A program made the position numbers and the translations under genes. This document shows, one piece after another, positions 21,014 through 32,269 of a stretch of DNA of 64,000 bases. Origin of the DNA: Rhynchopus sp. YZ270_cl-10 (Eukaryota; Euglenozoa; Diplonemea; Diplonemida; Diplonemidae); the NCBI GenBank assembly GCA_964035575.1, contig OZ037863.1:660001-724000 (forward strand). Direction: 5' to 3'. Positions within the stretch are counted from its first letter, which is position 1. Every line of letters starts with the position of its first letter. Below the pieces are notes generated by a model. The model was given only the letters and a program-made list of their open reading frames with translations, searched no databases and was not told where the DNA came from.

Positions 21014-21721
21014 AATTGTAGTGTTGTCTTTTAAGCGAAGGAGTAGGAGTAGGGATGGGGGAAAGGGGAAAGGGGAGAGGGGAGAGGGGAGAGGGGTACT
21101 TTTATGTAAGTGTCAAAAAACTGTCCCCCTCCTTCAAGAATGTTCCAAGAGAGTGTGTGTAGGGGGTCTTTCAGTCGTCGCCCCTTTGTTGTACAGCAGG
21201 CCAACGAACGTTGGCTCTTTTTTTTTGGGGAGAAATGACAAAAGAAGGATTTTTTTTTTTGAAGAGTGAAACAGGGGTTCAGCTACGTTTTCAGAATTTT
21301 GAAGAAGTCATCGCGCGCTTCGCGCGCACCTCCCTGCCAACCACAGGGCGGAGAGGTCAACCTTTTCTGTCGACGGAAACGGTTCGCAACATTTCAAAAA
21401 TTGTGACATGAAATCGCACATTATTTACAATCAAACTATGGCATGGGTCTCTTTCGTCCTTAATAAAATGACTGGAGCAAATCCCCTGAGTGAATCTTTT
21501 ACCTGCCACGCATCCATCCCCTTTTAACAAAATATACTTGCCATAACGAGGTGTTTTTTAGAGAAACAAAAGTTAGATTTAAAAAAAAAACGGACATCTT
21601 TTTATCTTATTACCATTCTACCCCACCGCCACTGCCGCATCACCACCACCACACCCCCCCTCAGGATTCAACAAAAAGTTACATTAAATTGTAAGTTGTT
21701 TTTTTCTCTTCTCTTTTTATA
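21014..21721. other. Intergenic spacer, Ser-rich protein to astacin
   Basis: Contains a repeat near 21270-21415 with GCGCGCTTCGCGCGC and TTCGCAACATTTCAAAAATT, related to the GTACGCAACATTTCTAAAA repeat elsewhere. A C-rich tract ending CCCCCCTCAG (21664) lies 57 bases before the astacin ATG. Confidence 0.5.
21615..21664 (+). promoter_or_regulatory. Candidate splice acceptor upstream of astacin 1
   Basis: A pyrimidine-rich run (CCACACCCCCCCTCAG) followed by 57 bases of AT-rich leader before the ATG. Trans- or cis-splicing cannot be told apart from sequence. Confidence 0.3.
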
Positions 21722-24700
21722 ATGTCCTCGATGCTGCTGCTTTCTGCAGCAGTACTGGCTAAGACAAGCCACACTGATGTTACTGGACATGAGTACATGA
21801 TTCTTCAGGGCGATATCCAGGTGCCTGTTGGCCGTGACGGTGAGGCACTGAGCTCTGCTGGAGTCAACCGTCAGTCGGATCTGTGGCCGCTTGGCAAGGT
21901 CGACTGGACGATTGAGACCGGCAGCACGAACCCCTCGAACCCTGCCAGCTACACCCTCAAGACCGACGACCCTGTTGTCCTTCAGACCATCTCGCACTGG
22001 GAGTCGAAGACGTGCATCCGCTTTAACCGTTGCAGCGGATCCTGCAGCGGCAACCATCTCATGTTCATCTCGGACAACAGCCAGTGCAACTCCCCTGTCG
22101 GAATGAACTCCCGCGCAGGTAAGAACCAGATCAACCTCTCCGACGGCTGTGGTCTTGGCGCATCCATCCACGAGGTTGGACACTCCATGGGTCTTGCGCA
22201 CGAGCAGGCAAGAAACGACCGTGATGAGTTCATCTACGTCGACTTCTCGCAGATTAAGAGCGGTATGGAGCACAACTTCGACAAGTCTGGAACTGACGGG
22301 CGTGCGATTGGACCCTACGACTACGGCAGCATCATGCACTACAGCGCAAGCGGGTTCTCCATCGGGAACAAGCCGACCATCGTCTCGCCCTTCCCCATCG
22401 GGCAGCGTGAGGGTCTGTCTGCTGGAGACGTCGAGGGCATCCACTTCATGTACAACGACTGCTCTTCAACGTTCACGGCACCGAGGTGCATTGCATCGCA
22501 GGAGACAGGCAAGACGCACATCATCCCGCACTCGAAGGACTGGATTGTGGAGTTCAACGGACTCTACACCGAAGGCGCGACCATGACACTGACCTACGAC
22601 GGCACCACTGCACCCGAGAGCATGATGCAGCGCACCGTGGCGTCGGGCGGCACCACAGGGGAGACCAGCACGACGCTGCTCACGTTCACCCCTGCCTCGT
22701 CCGAGCAGGGCAAGGTGTTCACCATCTCCGCCACCTTCGAGAGTGGTGGCCAGTCGGCTACCTGCTCTGTTGAGGTCTCCATCGCCAGCAGTGACGCTGT
22801 CTGCTTCGGTATCTCCTCCGACGACCCGACGGTGTGCGCTAGCCGTGGTAAATGCGTCGACGACCCGCTTGCGCCCTGCCAGTGCAACTCCGGCTACGGT
22901 GGTCTTGAGTGCTACGGGTTCGACTCCTGCCCCACCAACGAGCTTGACCCCTTCGATGAGGACATCGGTACCTGGTCCCCCCTTGGGAACAACGTCAAGA
23001 AGGTGGCGGACTTCGTTGCCCTTGGTGGTGGTGCCTTCCTCATTGGACCTGTTGGGGCGGACGCAGGACAGGCGCAGCTCGAGCTTCTTGCGCCGTCACA
23101 CCCCGAGCGTATCACCTTCTACCTTGCACGCTATGACGAGGCCAGCACCATGACCTTCGACTTCCGTGGAGGTGACGGCTCCAGCAGCTGCTTCGATGTG
23201 CGCTACGGGAACGGTGCATGGTCTGTTGACGGTGTCTCCGTCGGTGCCGAGGCAGTGGTGAAGACGTGGTACCACTTCGACCTGCACGTTGACTGGACTA
23301 AGAACACGAACGACCTCTACATCGACGGGCACTTGGAGACCAAGGGAGCTTCCTTCGGCGGGTCGTGCTCGGCAGGACTTACGAAGCTTGTCTTCTTCGG
23401 AAACGGCTACCTTGACGAGTTGCACATGTGGTGCACCAGCTTCATCCTGCTGACAGGGTCTGTCGTGGAGGGTCTGACACAGGACCAGCTCCGTGCAGGA
23501 GGCACAAGCGTGACGTTGACTCTTGTCGGAGACTACGACGAATGGATTGACACGACTGAAAACAAGCAGCGCATCATCGACTCCATGGAGGGCAACGGTC
23601 TGCACACAGCGGGATGGAACAAGGCGAAGTCCTCGATGCTCGACACCTCGCTCGTCAACATCGACTCGAGGGACAAGCAGGTCGTCGTCATCGGGCCTTT
23701 GAAGGCTGACTCCGCTTACAAGATGGACGCAACAGAGCTTGTCGACTTCCTGCTCACAGGGAACATGTTCAAGTCCGGCCAGACCCCTATCTGGAGTGCA
23801 CGTGATGTTGAGTTCCAGATCCCCGGAGAGTGCCACCACAGTCTCCGCCAGACTTTTGACTCCACCGCCGAAGCGAACCAGTACTTCGGCATCTCCACCT
23901 CCGTCAAGAAGGAGGGTGGCGGTTCTGGAAACCCTAAGTCCGGCTACAAGAAGACCATCCCGGCAGGAGGCATCCGCGCTCAGTCGCTCACATGGTGGAT
24001 GCAAGCGGGGACGACGAGAGGCCAGTTCGCCGTCTCCTTCCTGTCGGACACAGGCAGCGAGCTGAAGTTCTGCATGGGCTGCACCAGTGGATACTTCTCC
24101 TACGAGGCTGGCAGCTCCGACCGTGCCGGCACGGCAACGGCGGGCACCTGGACAGACATCCAGATTCTGATTGACTGGACTGCCAAAACGTTCGAGCTTA
24201 AGGTGGCTGGTGCAAGCGTTGCCACTGGTGTGGCCCTCCCGTCTTCGTACGAGATGATCAGCAAAGTTGAGATCCTGACCTTCGACAGCGCCTCTTACAT
24301 CGACGACCTGCATCTCGCATGCGAGCACCGTGACCCCAACTTCGAGGTGAAGCCCGAGTGCCCGAAGATCGGCAAGGACGCCACCACCCTCCACTTCTTC
24401 CCAGGAACCGACCCGCTTTCGACCGCAGACAAGGTTGCTCTGATTCCCGAGTCGTCCGCCGACTGTTCCAACGCTGATACCGAGTGCCAGGCACTGGATG
24501 CCTGCTCGGCATCGACAGGATCATTGTTGATGGACAACACCGCGCTGGAGTGGGGTGCAGGTGTGCTGCCTACCTTGAAGGGTGGAGACAAGTACAAGGT
24601 GTGCATCTACCCTGCGTCTGCCGGGCATTGGTTCTTGATTGACCACACGTTTGACACGTGCGCCGACGATAACATGACCCCGGCACCTGACACAGATGCA

Positions 24701-27463
24701 CCGGCCACCGACGCACCGGCCACTGATGTTCCTGCGACTGATGCACCCGCAACGGACGCACCCATGACTGACGCACCAGCAACCGATGCACCGGCCACCG
24801 ACGCGCCTGCAACTGACGCACCCGCGACTGATGCACCTGCCACCGACGCACCTGGGACTGATGCTCCTGCGACTGACGCCCCTGCCACAGACGCACCTGC
24901 AACTGACGCACCTGCCACGGATGCACCGGCCACGGACGCACCCGCGACTGACGCACCTGCGACTGATGCTCCTGCCACCGACGCACCTATGACTGACGCA
25001 CCAGCAACAGATGCACCGGCCACGGATGCACCTGCCACTGACGCACCTGCCACCGCTGCACCGGCTACTATTGCCCCAACCGCACTTCCCGCAAAAGAGA
25101 CATTCGCACCTCCCACCGATGCACCCGCGACAGATGCACCTGCAACTGACGCACCGGCCACAGACGCACCCATGACCGATGCACCGGCCACGGACGCACC
25201 TGCCACTGAGGCACCTGCGACTGACGCCCCTGCCACAGACGCACCTGCGACTAATGCACCAGACACCATTGCCCCGACTGCACTTCCCGCCAAGGCGACA
25301 TTCGCACCTGACACTGACGCACCCGCGACAGATGCGCCTGCAACTGATGCACCGGCCACCGATGCACCGGCCACTGATGCTCCTGCGACTGATGCACCCG
25401 CAACGGACGCACCCATGACTGACGCACCGGCCACCGATGCACCACTCACAGACGCACCGCCTACAGTAGCACCCACTGCACTTCCTGCTAAGGCGACATT
25501 CGCACCTGACACCGACGCACCTGCAACTGATGTGCCACCCACAGACGCACCGGTCACGACTGCACCGATGACAACCGCACCTCTGACAGACGCACCGTCA
25601 ACAGTTGCACCCACTGCACTTCCCGCCAAGGCGACATTCGCACCTGACACTGATGCACCTCCAACTGATGTGCCACCCACAGATGCGCCTGCAACTAACC
25701 CACCTGCCACGACTGCGCCTCTCACGCGCCCCCCTGTCACCACTGCGCCGCTGACGAACGCACCCGCCACTAACGCACCACCCACAGCTGAACCCACTGC
25801 ACTTCCTGCTAAGGAGACATTCGCACCGGACACCGACGCACCTGCAACTAACCCACCTGCCACGACTGTGCCTCTCACACGCCCCCCTATGACCACTGCG
25901 CCGCTGACGAGCGCACCTGCCACTAACGCACCACCCACAGCTGAACCCACTGCACTCCCCGCCAAGGCGACATTCGCACCTGACACTGACGCACCTGCGA
26001 CAAATGCACCTGACACGTCTGTGCCTGCGACTGGAGTGCCGGACACTCTTCCTCCGTTGACGAACATCCCCGACACTAATGCACCCCCCACAGCTGCACC
26101 CACTGCACTCCCAGCCAAGGCGACGTTCGCACCTGACACTGGCGCACCTCCCACAGGTGCACCTGCCACCACCGCTCCTGCAACCGAGGCACCACACACT
26201 CTTCCCCCGTTGACCAACCCACCTGCCACTGGTGTGCCGCCGACACGCGCCCCTCGCACAGGCGCACCTGCCACGAACGCACCTCCTACTGATGCGCCGG
26301 CGACTGACGCCCCTACCGCACTCCCCGTTGGGTCGACATTGGCACCTCCTACCAACGCACCTGCGACTGGAGCGCCTGACACTGACGCACCCCCGACACG
26401 TGCCCCGCGCACCCCTGCACCTGAGACCGACGCACCGCCGACGTACCCTCCGGACACAGCTGCGCCTACCGCACTTCCTGCGAGATCGACCTACGCACCT
26501 GACACGACGGCACCTGCAACGAATGCACCGGACACAAACGCACCGCCCACCGAAGCACCGCACACACTCCCACCGTTGACCGAGGTGCCCCCAACCAATG
26601 CACCGCCGACGGCGTCCCCGACAGATCTGCCTGCTGGGGCGACGCACGCACCTCCCACGTCGGCACCTGCCACAGACGCACCGAGGACCAACGCACCCCC
26701 GACACGCGCACCGCACACCCTCTCACCTCTGACCAACGCACCAGACACCGATGCACCCCCGACAGCTTCGCCCACCGCACTCCCTGCTGGAGCCACCTTC
26801 GCACCGGCAACCCGCCCGCCTCTCACCAGCGTCCCAAAGACGGATGCACCGGCCACAGCTCTCCCTACCACCAGTGTTCCGACCGACTCCCCGCCTGGCA
26901 CAAGCCTTGCACCTGAGACGAAGGCACCTGAGACGCTCAACCCACTGACCGCTGCACCCGACACTATGGCACCTTCTGGCAGGACCTTGGTGCCTGGCAC
27001 CACTGCCATGCCCACCACCGACCTGCCCGCTGGTTCTACGTACGCACCCACCACAACAGCACCTGAGACGCTGGCGGCGAATGAGACGGCTGAGCCTCAG
27101 ACTGTGTACGACTCCCAGCAGCCTGAGACGGAGCTGCCGGAGGGAGCGACGTGGTCGCCTTCTGACCCGAGAGGGGTGGGGGATGAGGAGTCGTCGAGCG
27201 ATGACGATGGGTCGTCGTTCCCGTGGTGGATCTTCTTGATCATTGGTGGTGTGCTGTGCTGTTGTGCCGCAGGGGGTATGGCCATGTGGCGCATGAGAAA
27301 GCCAGAGCGCATCATGCTCAAGGACCTCGAGAATTACATGAACGCCGACGATGCCATGTCCGGCGAGCTCGGTGAATTCGAAGACCACAGTGGTGCTGAC
27401 TCCAACGGTGTGCCACGTGCCCAGTCCTACGCCTCCTTCGATGGACAACCTGTCAGCATCTAA
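21722..27463 (+). CDS. Membrane-tethered astacin-type metalloprotease, 1913 residues
   Basis: A secreted-side zinc endopeptidase of the astacin (M12A) family on a long stalk. A short hydrophobic signal (1-13) is followed at once by the catalytic domain, with GDIQVP at 30-35 and almost no propeptide. The zinc site HEVGHSMGLAHEQARNDRD (150-168) and Met-turn SIMHY (203-207) are complete. Then come an Ig-like stretch (250-355), an EGF-like module (about 358-397), two laminin-G-like modules (about 400-570 and 700-865) separated by an unassigned module starting GSVVEGL, and a Cys-containing module to 978. Residues 985-1790 are a mucin-like stalk of five-residue ATDAP-type repeats. A hydrophobic helix (PWWIFLIIGGVLCCCAAGGM, about 1835-1855) and a 55-residue acidic tail end it. 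It is markedly more GC-rich than its surroundings. It has no intron, unlike its paralogue at 41.4 kb. Likely a cell-surface protease. Confidence 0.92.
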   Translation: MSSMLLLSAAVLAKTSHTDVTGHEYMILQGDIQVPVGRDGEALSSAGVNRQSDLWPLGKVDWTIETGSTNPSNPASYTLKTDDPVVLQTISHWESKTCIRFNRCSGSCSGNHLMFISDNSQCNSPVGMNSRAGKNQINLSDGCGLGASIHEVGHSMGLAHEQARNDRDEFIYVDFSQIKSGMEHNFDKSGTDGRAIGPYDYGSIMHYSASGFSIGNKPTIVSPFPIGQREGLSAGDVEGIHFMYNDCSSTFTAPRCIASQETGKTHIIPHSKDWIVEFNGLYTEGATMTLTYDGTTAPESMMQRTVASGGTTGETSTTLLTFTPASSEQGKVFTISATFESGGQSATCSVEVSIASSDAVCFGISSDDPTVCASRGKCVDDPLAPCQCNSGYGGLECYGFDSCPTNELDPFDEDIGTWSPLGNNVKKVADFVALGGGAFLIGPVGADAGQAQLELLAPSHPERITFYLARYDEASTMTFDFRGGDGSSSCFDVRYGNGAWSVDGVSVGAEAVVKTWYHFDLHVDWTKNTNDLYIDGHLETKGASFGGSCSAGLTKLVFFGNGYLDELHMWCTSFILLTGSVVEGLTQDQLRAGGTSVTLTLVGDYDEWIDTTENKQRIIDSMEGNGLHTAGWNKAKSSMLDTSLVNIDSRDKQVVVIGPLKADSAYKMDATELVDFLLTGNMFKSGQTPIWSARDVEFQIPGECHHSLRQTFDSTAEANQYFGISTSVKKEGGGSGNPKSGYKKTIPAGGIRAQSLTWWMQAGTTRGQFAVSFLSDTGSELKFCMGCTSGYFSYEAGSSDRAGTATAGTWTDIQILIDWTAKTFELKVAGASVATGVALPSSYEMISKVEILTFDSASYIDDLHLACEHRDPNFEVKPECPKIGKDATTLHFFPGTDPLSTADKVALIPESSADCSNADTECQALDACSASTGSLLMDNTALEWGAGVLPTLKGGDKYKVCIYPASAGHWFLIDHTFDTCADDNMTPAPDTDAPATDAPATDVPATDAPATDAPMTDAPATDAPATDAPATDAPATDAPATDAPGTDAPATDAPATDAPATDAPATDAPATDAPATDAPATDAPATDAPMTDAPATDAPATDAPATDAPATAAPATIAPTALPAKETFAPPTDAPATDAPATDAPATDAPMTDAPATDAPATEAPATDAPATDAPATNAPDTIAPTALPAKATFAPDTDAPATDAPATDAPATDAPATDAPATDAPATDAPMTDAPATDAPLTDAPPTVAPTALPAKATFAPDTDAPATDVPPTDAPVTTAPMTTAPLTDAPSTVAPTALPAKATFAPDTDAPPTDVPPTDAPATNPPATTAPLTRPPVTTAPLTNAPATNAPPTAEPTALPAKETFAPDTDAPATNPPATTVPLTRPPMTTAPLTSAPATNAPPTAEPTALPAKATFAPDTDAPATNAPDTSVPATGVPDTLPPLTNIPDTNAPPTAAPTALPAKATFAPDTGAPPTGAPATTAPATEAPHTLPPLTNPPATGVPPTRAPRTGAPATNAPPTDAPATDAPTALPVGSTLAPPTNAPATGAPDTDAPPTRAPRTPAPETDAPPTYPPDTAAPTALPARSTYAPDTTAPATNAPDTNAPPTEAPHTLPPLTEVPPTNAPPTASPTDLPAGATHAPPTSAPATDAPRTNAPPTRAPHTLSPLTNAPDTDAPPTASPTALPAGATFAPATRPPLTSVPKTDAPATALPTTSVPTDSPPGTSLAPETKAPETLNPLTAAPDTMAPSGRTLVPGTTAMPTTDLPAGSTYAPTTTAPETLAANETAEPQTVYDSQQPETELPEGATWSPSDPRGVGDEESSSDDDGSSFPWWIFLIIGGVLCCCAAGGMAMWRMRKPERIMLKDLENYMNADDAMSGELGEFEDHSGADSNGVPRAQSYASFDGQPVSI
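24680..27060 (+). repeat. Coding minisatellite of ATDAP-type units in astacin 1
   Basis: A tandem 15-bp coding unit (Ala-Thr-Asp-Ala-Pro and variants with Asn, Gly, Pro). It is interrupted every 40-90 residues by a conserved PTALPAKATFAPDT spacer, giving a higher-order repeat. Thr density suggests an O-glycosylated stalk. The array is open on the opposite strand too. Confidence 0.9.
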
Positions 27464-28070
27464 ATCTGATATTTGTTTCGTGGTTTACCCACACCCCAAT
27501 ATTTTTTTTGTAACAACAAAAATTCATCAGAGAACATCGCTGTGAGGGGGGGAGGAAGTGAGAGGGGGTTTAAAAAAAAAAAACAACAACAAAAATACAG
27601 CAAAAAAAAAAGGTGCTTTTTTGGGATGACATTTGAGTACAAAAAAAACCCAGTTTTGGGTGATTAATCGATACAATAAAAAGACTGTCATATTCCCTTC
27701 TTTAAAATGCAGAAAAAAGAGACCCTTTTTTTTTTTGTTTTAAAGTGTCAGCTGATGGGGCGGTGTTGCACTTTCAATTTCTCTTTTCTTTTTTTTTTCT
27801 GTTCTCGTACCTTTTTGCCCTCTTCTTTCTGTTGCTCAACTCCCAAAACAACCCCCTTCCTCTCTCCCTCCCTGCTCCCCCACAGCGCTATTTCTCTTTC
27901 ACCCAAATTTTATATACTCCCTCCCTTTCACATCTTAGAATTGCTAGGACGTTTTCTTTTTCTTTTTCTTTTTTTCGAGTGCCGGCGTCCGCACAGGTGT
28001 GACGCTCTTTAAGCCAACTCCGAGGGAAGGTAGTTAATACTCTATCAAAACCCGTGGAGAGTTTGGTTGG

Positions 28071-29260
28071 TTATCATTTTATTTTCGGAAATATTGTCCC
28101 TCTGCACAAATCCTACAGCGACGTTGGAAATATGGGTTCTATATTTTCGGCTACTTTACAGCCAATTTTGCATGTACCGGGTAATATTATAATATTTGGC
28201 ACAGAAATATTAGAATGTACACAAATCGTGGGTAAAATCCGAAATAGAAATATTATAATTTTTTCGGCCAAAAAAAAATTTTTTTTGACCATGTTGGTGC
28301 TTCCCGGGGGGTATGCATTTCACAAATTTTCAATTCAATTCACAACTTTTCACAACTATTCACAACTTTTCACTACCCTTTTTTCTCTCGTTGGTGAAGC
28401 TCTTAAACGCCGGCATTTGCATTTCCGGAATCCGTACGGCCAGTGGTGGGGTCAATTTGCCGAAATGGACAAGTTCTCGTCATTTCCGCACATCACACAG
28501 TACACAGGTACACAGGTACACCACATCACGTTCTATCTTGTGAATCCCAGCGTACCCCTCAATGGGTGGGTCACCACCCCGCCCAAAAAAAAGCACACAA
28601 AAAAAAAAAATCAATTCACAACTTTTCACAACTATTCACAACTTTTCACATTTTTTCACAATTTTTCACCACTTTTCACCAGCCTTCACAATTTTGTAGC
28701 GGTTTTCGTGTTGTGAAAATTTGTGAAAACTTGTCACATTTTGTGAAAATTTGTGAAATGCACACCCCCCGGGAAGCACCACATGTCGCAGAGTGAAAAA
28801 TAGACCGAAATTTTCGATTTTGGTGTTGCAAAATTTTTCGAAAATCCTGAAAAGTGCCCAAAAACACGTGAAAACACATGAAAAGGCACCCCAGCATTGC
28901 CCAGGCTTGGTGAAAATTTTTCCTGCATGGGGGCCCTCCGGGCCCCCAGGACCCATTGCGACCCGATTGGTTCACGTTACTGAAAAATTTGTTCCCTAAG
29001 ACACACACGTGGTTAACATACCCCTGAAAAACACCCTACATCCACATAACGATCAACGTCCCAAAGTGACAAAGTGTTCCAGCTACCCCCATCCCCCACG
29101 TCGGTAAATATCATCATATAAATGACTCTGAACCCCTCTCCTTCCAGCACACCAACATACACATTTTGACACACAAGAACTGTACCATAACAGGGGTTTT
29201 TTGACACACAGAATACGAGCGGATTTGTGCGTCGGGACAATATTACCGAAAATGAAAATA
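28071..29260. mobile_element. 1.2-kb inverted-repeat element
   Basis: The left arm contains TTTTCGGAAATATTGTCCCT, then CTGCACAAATCC. It matches the inverted right arm (29221-29260, GGATTTGTGC... GGGACAATATTACCGAAAAT). No transposase frame is visible. A second inverted-repeat element (28296-28780) is inserted inside it. Confidence 0.6.
28296..28780. mobile_element. 485-bp inverted-repeat element nested in the 1.2-kb element
   Basis: Terminal repeats are GGTGCTTCCCGGGGGGTATG, then CATTTCACAAATTTT, with one mismatch between ends over about 35 bp. The interior is rich in TTCACAACTTTTCACAACTA units and includes a GTGGTGGGGTCAATTTGCCG repeat (family N, 28408-28480). Confidence 0.7.
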
Positions 29261-29264
29261 TGAA

Positions 29265-29412
29265 TTTTCTGGAAATATAGCACCATATTTCCTTCGGTAC
29301 CCCCAATGCTGCTTCGGTCGACGATTTCCCTCGCCTTCGGCTCGGGAAATCGTATCCCTCAGCAGCATTGGGGGTACCTCAGGAAATATGAGTACTATAT
29401 TTCCAGAAAAAA
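29265..29412. repeat. Long hairpin, arms about 55-65 bp
   Basis: The left arm TTCTGGAAATATAGCACCAT and GGTACCCCCAATGCTGC pair with GCAGCATTGGGGGTACC and CTATATTTCCAGAA. The centre is TCCCTCGCCTTCGGCTCGGG. Confidence 0.75.
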
Positions 29413-29528
29413 TATACTAAAAAAAAAACACAAAATAAAAACAAAAAATGTATCAAAACCAAAGAAAAAACAACATAATTACCGTTGCATAGGTATTTAT
29501 TGTTGTTTTTTTTATTTTATCCCCGCTT

Positions 29529-30117
29529 GAGACCATGAATTTCACGCCCCTTCACAAAATCGTGAAGGAGGTGCGTGAATTTATTTTCCGGTATTTCACG
29601 CTCAAAAAATAAATTCACGCTCAGAAAAATAAATTCACGCTCAGAAAAATAAATTCACGCTCAGAAAATCGTAGAACTGAACTCTCGAAAATTTTTTTGG
29701 AGGCCTTTGGAGGCCCAATTTTGCAATTAAAGCCAGAAAAGAGGCATTTTGAGCCATTCTGGGGGTCTCAAACGCATTTTTGAGTTAATTTTCTGTATCA
29801 CACAAACCACGGATTTACACGTTTTTTTTCCCAAATTTTCATCAAAAAATCCCAAATGAGACCTCAAAAACGTGCGAGGGCACCTGTGGAGAGTGAGTCC
29901 GACACGAACACAAGTGACTCATCGTCATCGTCTTCCTCATCTTCATCAGAAGTACAGCCGCGTAAGCGCCACAAACCCGCTGCACCAGTTCTGGCTCAAG
30001 GCGCTGTCCAGCGCTAAGAGTTCCACATCAAAAAACTGAATCAAAAATCATCATAAAAAGAACCACCCCACCCTCGTCTCTTTGTACGTGAAAACGGGTT
30101 GTGAAATTCATGGTCTC
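29529..30117. mobile_element. 589-bp inverted-repeat element carrying a 53-codon frame
   Basis: The terminal repeats GAGACCATGAATTTCAC are a perfect 17-bp pair. Inside are several AAATAAATTCACGCTCAGAA units at the left and a small frame at 29856-30017. No clear target duplication was seen. Confidence 0.7.
29856..30017 (+). CDS. 53-codon basic, Ser-rich frame inside an inverted-repeat element
   Basis: An ATG-to-TAA frame starting MRPQKRARAPVESESD, then a run of ten Ser, then EVQPRKRHKPAAPV and ending AQGAVQR. Its base composition is far richer in G+C than the flanks and the protein has two basic clusters (QKRAR and RKRHK) like nuclear-localisation signals. It could be the N-terminal remnant of a protein once encoded by the element. 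Too short for assignment, and expression is unproven. Confidence 0.4.
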   Translation: MRPQKRARAPVESESDTNTSDSSSSSSSSSSEVQPRKRHKPAAPVLAQGAVQR

Positions 30118-30142
30118 ATTTGGAGATAAAATAATATATTTT

Positions 30143-30285
30143 CGTGAATTTATACCAGTATTTCACTTACAGGTGGAAACAGCCCTCGGGGAAGCATTTT
30201 TCCCCTCGGGCTTCGCCCTCGGGAAAAAATGCTTCCCCTCGGGCTGTTTCCACCTGTGCGTGAAATACTGGAAAATAAATTCACG
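30143..30285. mobile_element. 143-bp hairpin element inserted in an inverted-repeat arm
   Basis: Arms CGTGAATTTATACCAGTATT through AGCCCTCGGGGAAGCATTTT are nearly perfectly complementary to the right half; the centre is GGGCTTCGCCC. ATAATATAT occurs on both sides (about 30131-30139 and 30287-30297), consistent with a target duplication inside the left arm of the element ending at 31232. Confidence 0.7.
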
Positions 30286-31232
30286 ATAATAATATATCAC
30301 ACATTCTCCGAAACTGCGTATCACTTGTGACCAACCATGGAGCCAATTTAAAGTGACTATTTTTCCACTAAAAAAATTCTCCGACCCCGGAATTTTTTCA
30401 GATCGCTCCGGAAATGCCATTCCGCGCCTTTTTGCAAAAAAATATTGCACCCTGAGGTCATTAAACGTCTGTGTGCGTTGACGGGTGGATCCTACTAATT
30501 TCTCGCGCCCCAAAAAAAATATTTTTATTTTTATTTTGAAAGATCGGGTGTGAAAACGTTCAATTCCGGGGTCGGACGATTTTTTTTATGCCTCTCTTCA
30601 TGTCGCAAAGGATTTTGGGAGGGAGGGGCGTTTTCAGGTATTCCCTGTACTTTCCTAAGAGATCAGGTTAGAAACCCCTTTTTGGGTGGTCTTCGGTGAC
30701 TTATTCCACTAAAAACGTTTTTATCAAAAGTTGCCAATTTTTTTTTCTTTGGAATTATTTTCAACAATTCTTTCAATTCTGACGATTTTTTTCCGCCGGA
30801 AAAATACTATGTGTCAGCCAGGTTTCGGTGGAGCCAACCCCATTTTTACACACAAATTGCAGCCAAATTGCCCTGTATATGGGTGTTCTACAATGGAGCC
30901 AATCCAATTTAATAGTTTTTTGACTAAATTGCTCGATTTTTTTTTCTTTGAAAAGTTTGGAGTCCGGAAACACCATTCCGCGCATTTTCAGACAGAATTA
31001 TGCATCTGTCCTTTTCTCACCTGTTGCTGAGATTAGGAGGTAAAAACTCTCACGGTGATTTCAGAAAAAAGATTTTTTTTATTTTTTTGAGATTTTTATT
31101 TCTTTTGAAAGCGCGGTTTCGAAACGTTCAATTCCGGGGTCGGACGATAAAAAATATGCATCTGGGCCGAGTGAGTGAAAAATCTGAAAAATGATACGCA
31201 ATTTCGGAGAATGTGTGATATATTATTTTATT
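30286..31232. mobile_element. 0.95-kb inverted-repeat element
   Basis: The left arm ATATATCACACATTCTCCGA, then AACTGCGTATCA, matches the inverted right arm (31189-31232) with one mismatch over about 32 bp. The interior has two direct copies of TTCAATTCCGGGGTCGGACG (near 30560 and 31128). No transposase is seen. Confidence 0.65.
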
Positions 31233-31663
31233 TTTAGAACAAAGTGTACGTCTGGCAAAAAATGAAGGGGGAAAAAGAAAAAAAAAACCGGTTCACCCAA
31301 AAATTGGTGACCAAAAATTGCCTTTTTAAAAAAGGCGGTAATTTGCATTTTCAGCATTGTTTTTTTTTTTTTTTTTTTTTTTTTTGCTTCTTAAAACATC
31401 CCCCAACACAACCACAGAACAGGCAGCTTGATTGGTTCTTTTTATATTTATTTATGCTCTTGCTCCCCCAATCACCCCCCCACCCCCTTCTCATCTTGTC
31501 CTCCCCTCATAGCCTAACTCTTTTTTTCTTTCATTTTGTATTTTATTTTTTTCACATTTTTTTCTTTTTCAGGTCTGGAAGAATTCAAGTTTTTTTTGAC
31601 AAAAATTGTTGAGCAAAAAAAAAACCGGGTTCTGGTACCCCAGCCCCCCAGCCCTGTTTTGTG

Positions 31664-31706
31664 AAGGTGACCCCAAGCCCAAGAGACTTATAGCTCATCT
31701 CATTGA
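31664..31706 (+). repeat. Diverged family A repeat
   Basis: AAGGTGACCCCAAGCCCAAG, then AGACTTATAGCTCATCTCAT. It is degenerate but follows the A consensus throughout. Confidence 0.5.
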
Positions 31707-31824
31707 ACACATCTGCCCCAATATATTGTAGCAAAACAGACGCCTGTTGCCTCTGGGGTGCGTATTGAGGATTAAACTGTCTATCTATTTGGTGAGTTTT
31801 ATCTGCAAACGGTATTCCAGGTGG

Positions 31825-31866
31825 AGCTTATCTTCGGGGGTGTCTACACTAATACAACCAAGTTTT
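31825..31866 (+). repeat. Dispersed repeat G
   Basis: GGAGCTTATCTTCGGGGGTG, then TCTACACTAATACAACCAAG. Copies lie near 38561 (GGAGCTCATCCTCGGGGGTG), 9958 and, partial, 6259. Confidence 0.65.
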
Positions 31867-31918
31867 TCAAAAAAGAAAAATGCAAAAACAACAAAAAAAA
31901 AAAAAAAAAAAAAAAAAC

Positions 31919-32269
31919 AGTTATCAGTGTGAGCGAAGGCGGTGAAACCGCACTGTGTCTGTGCGACACTGCTCCGCAGTTTTCCTAAACCTAGAGTTGA
32001 GGGGGAGGGGAAAAAAAAATGGGGGAGGGGACATCACGCCCCACCCCCACCACAGACGAACCTCTTCACAAAAAGCTCCCTCCCCACCCATACCCTACCC
32101 ACCCCACCCATCCCCCTTCTCCACCCAGTTTTTTACCTTCCACTAGCACTTGATTAATTTCCCGTGCTGTCATTAAAAGCGAGGTTTTTGGTGTATTGAA
32201 GGATCGTAGGCGAACGACAGGTTGTTCCTTCCTGGCCCAAATCCTGTGTTTCGTAAGATTTGTGTACAT
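31919..32269 (-). pseudogene. Possible - strand exon pair, unassigned
   Basis: On the - strand, 32269-32137 opens with ATG directly after a strong C/T tract ending ACACAG and reads MYTNLTKHRIWARKEQPVVR and on to a GGTAAAA donor. A second stretch, 31990-31919, follows another strong C/T tract ending CTCTAG, continues in phase (GLGKLRSSVAQTQCGFTAFA), and ends near a GT. No homology is recognised, and a different frame of the first stretch is also open. It may be part of an intron-rich gene, a relic, or chance. The type pseudogene is used only for lack of a better term. Confidence 0.2.
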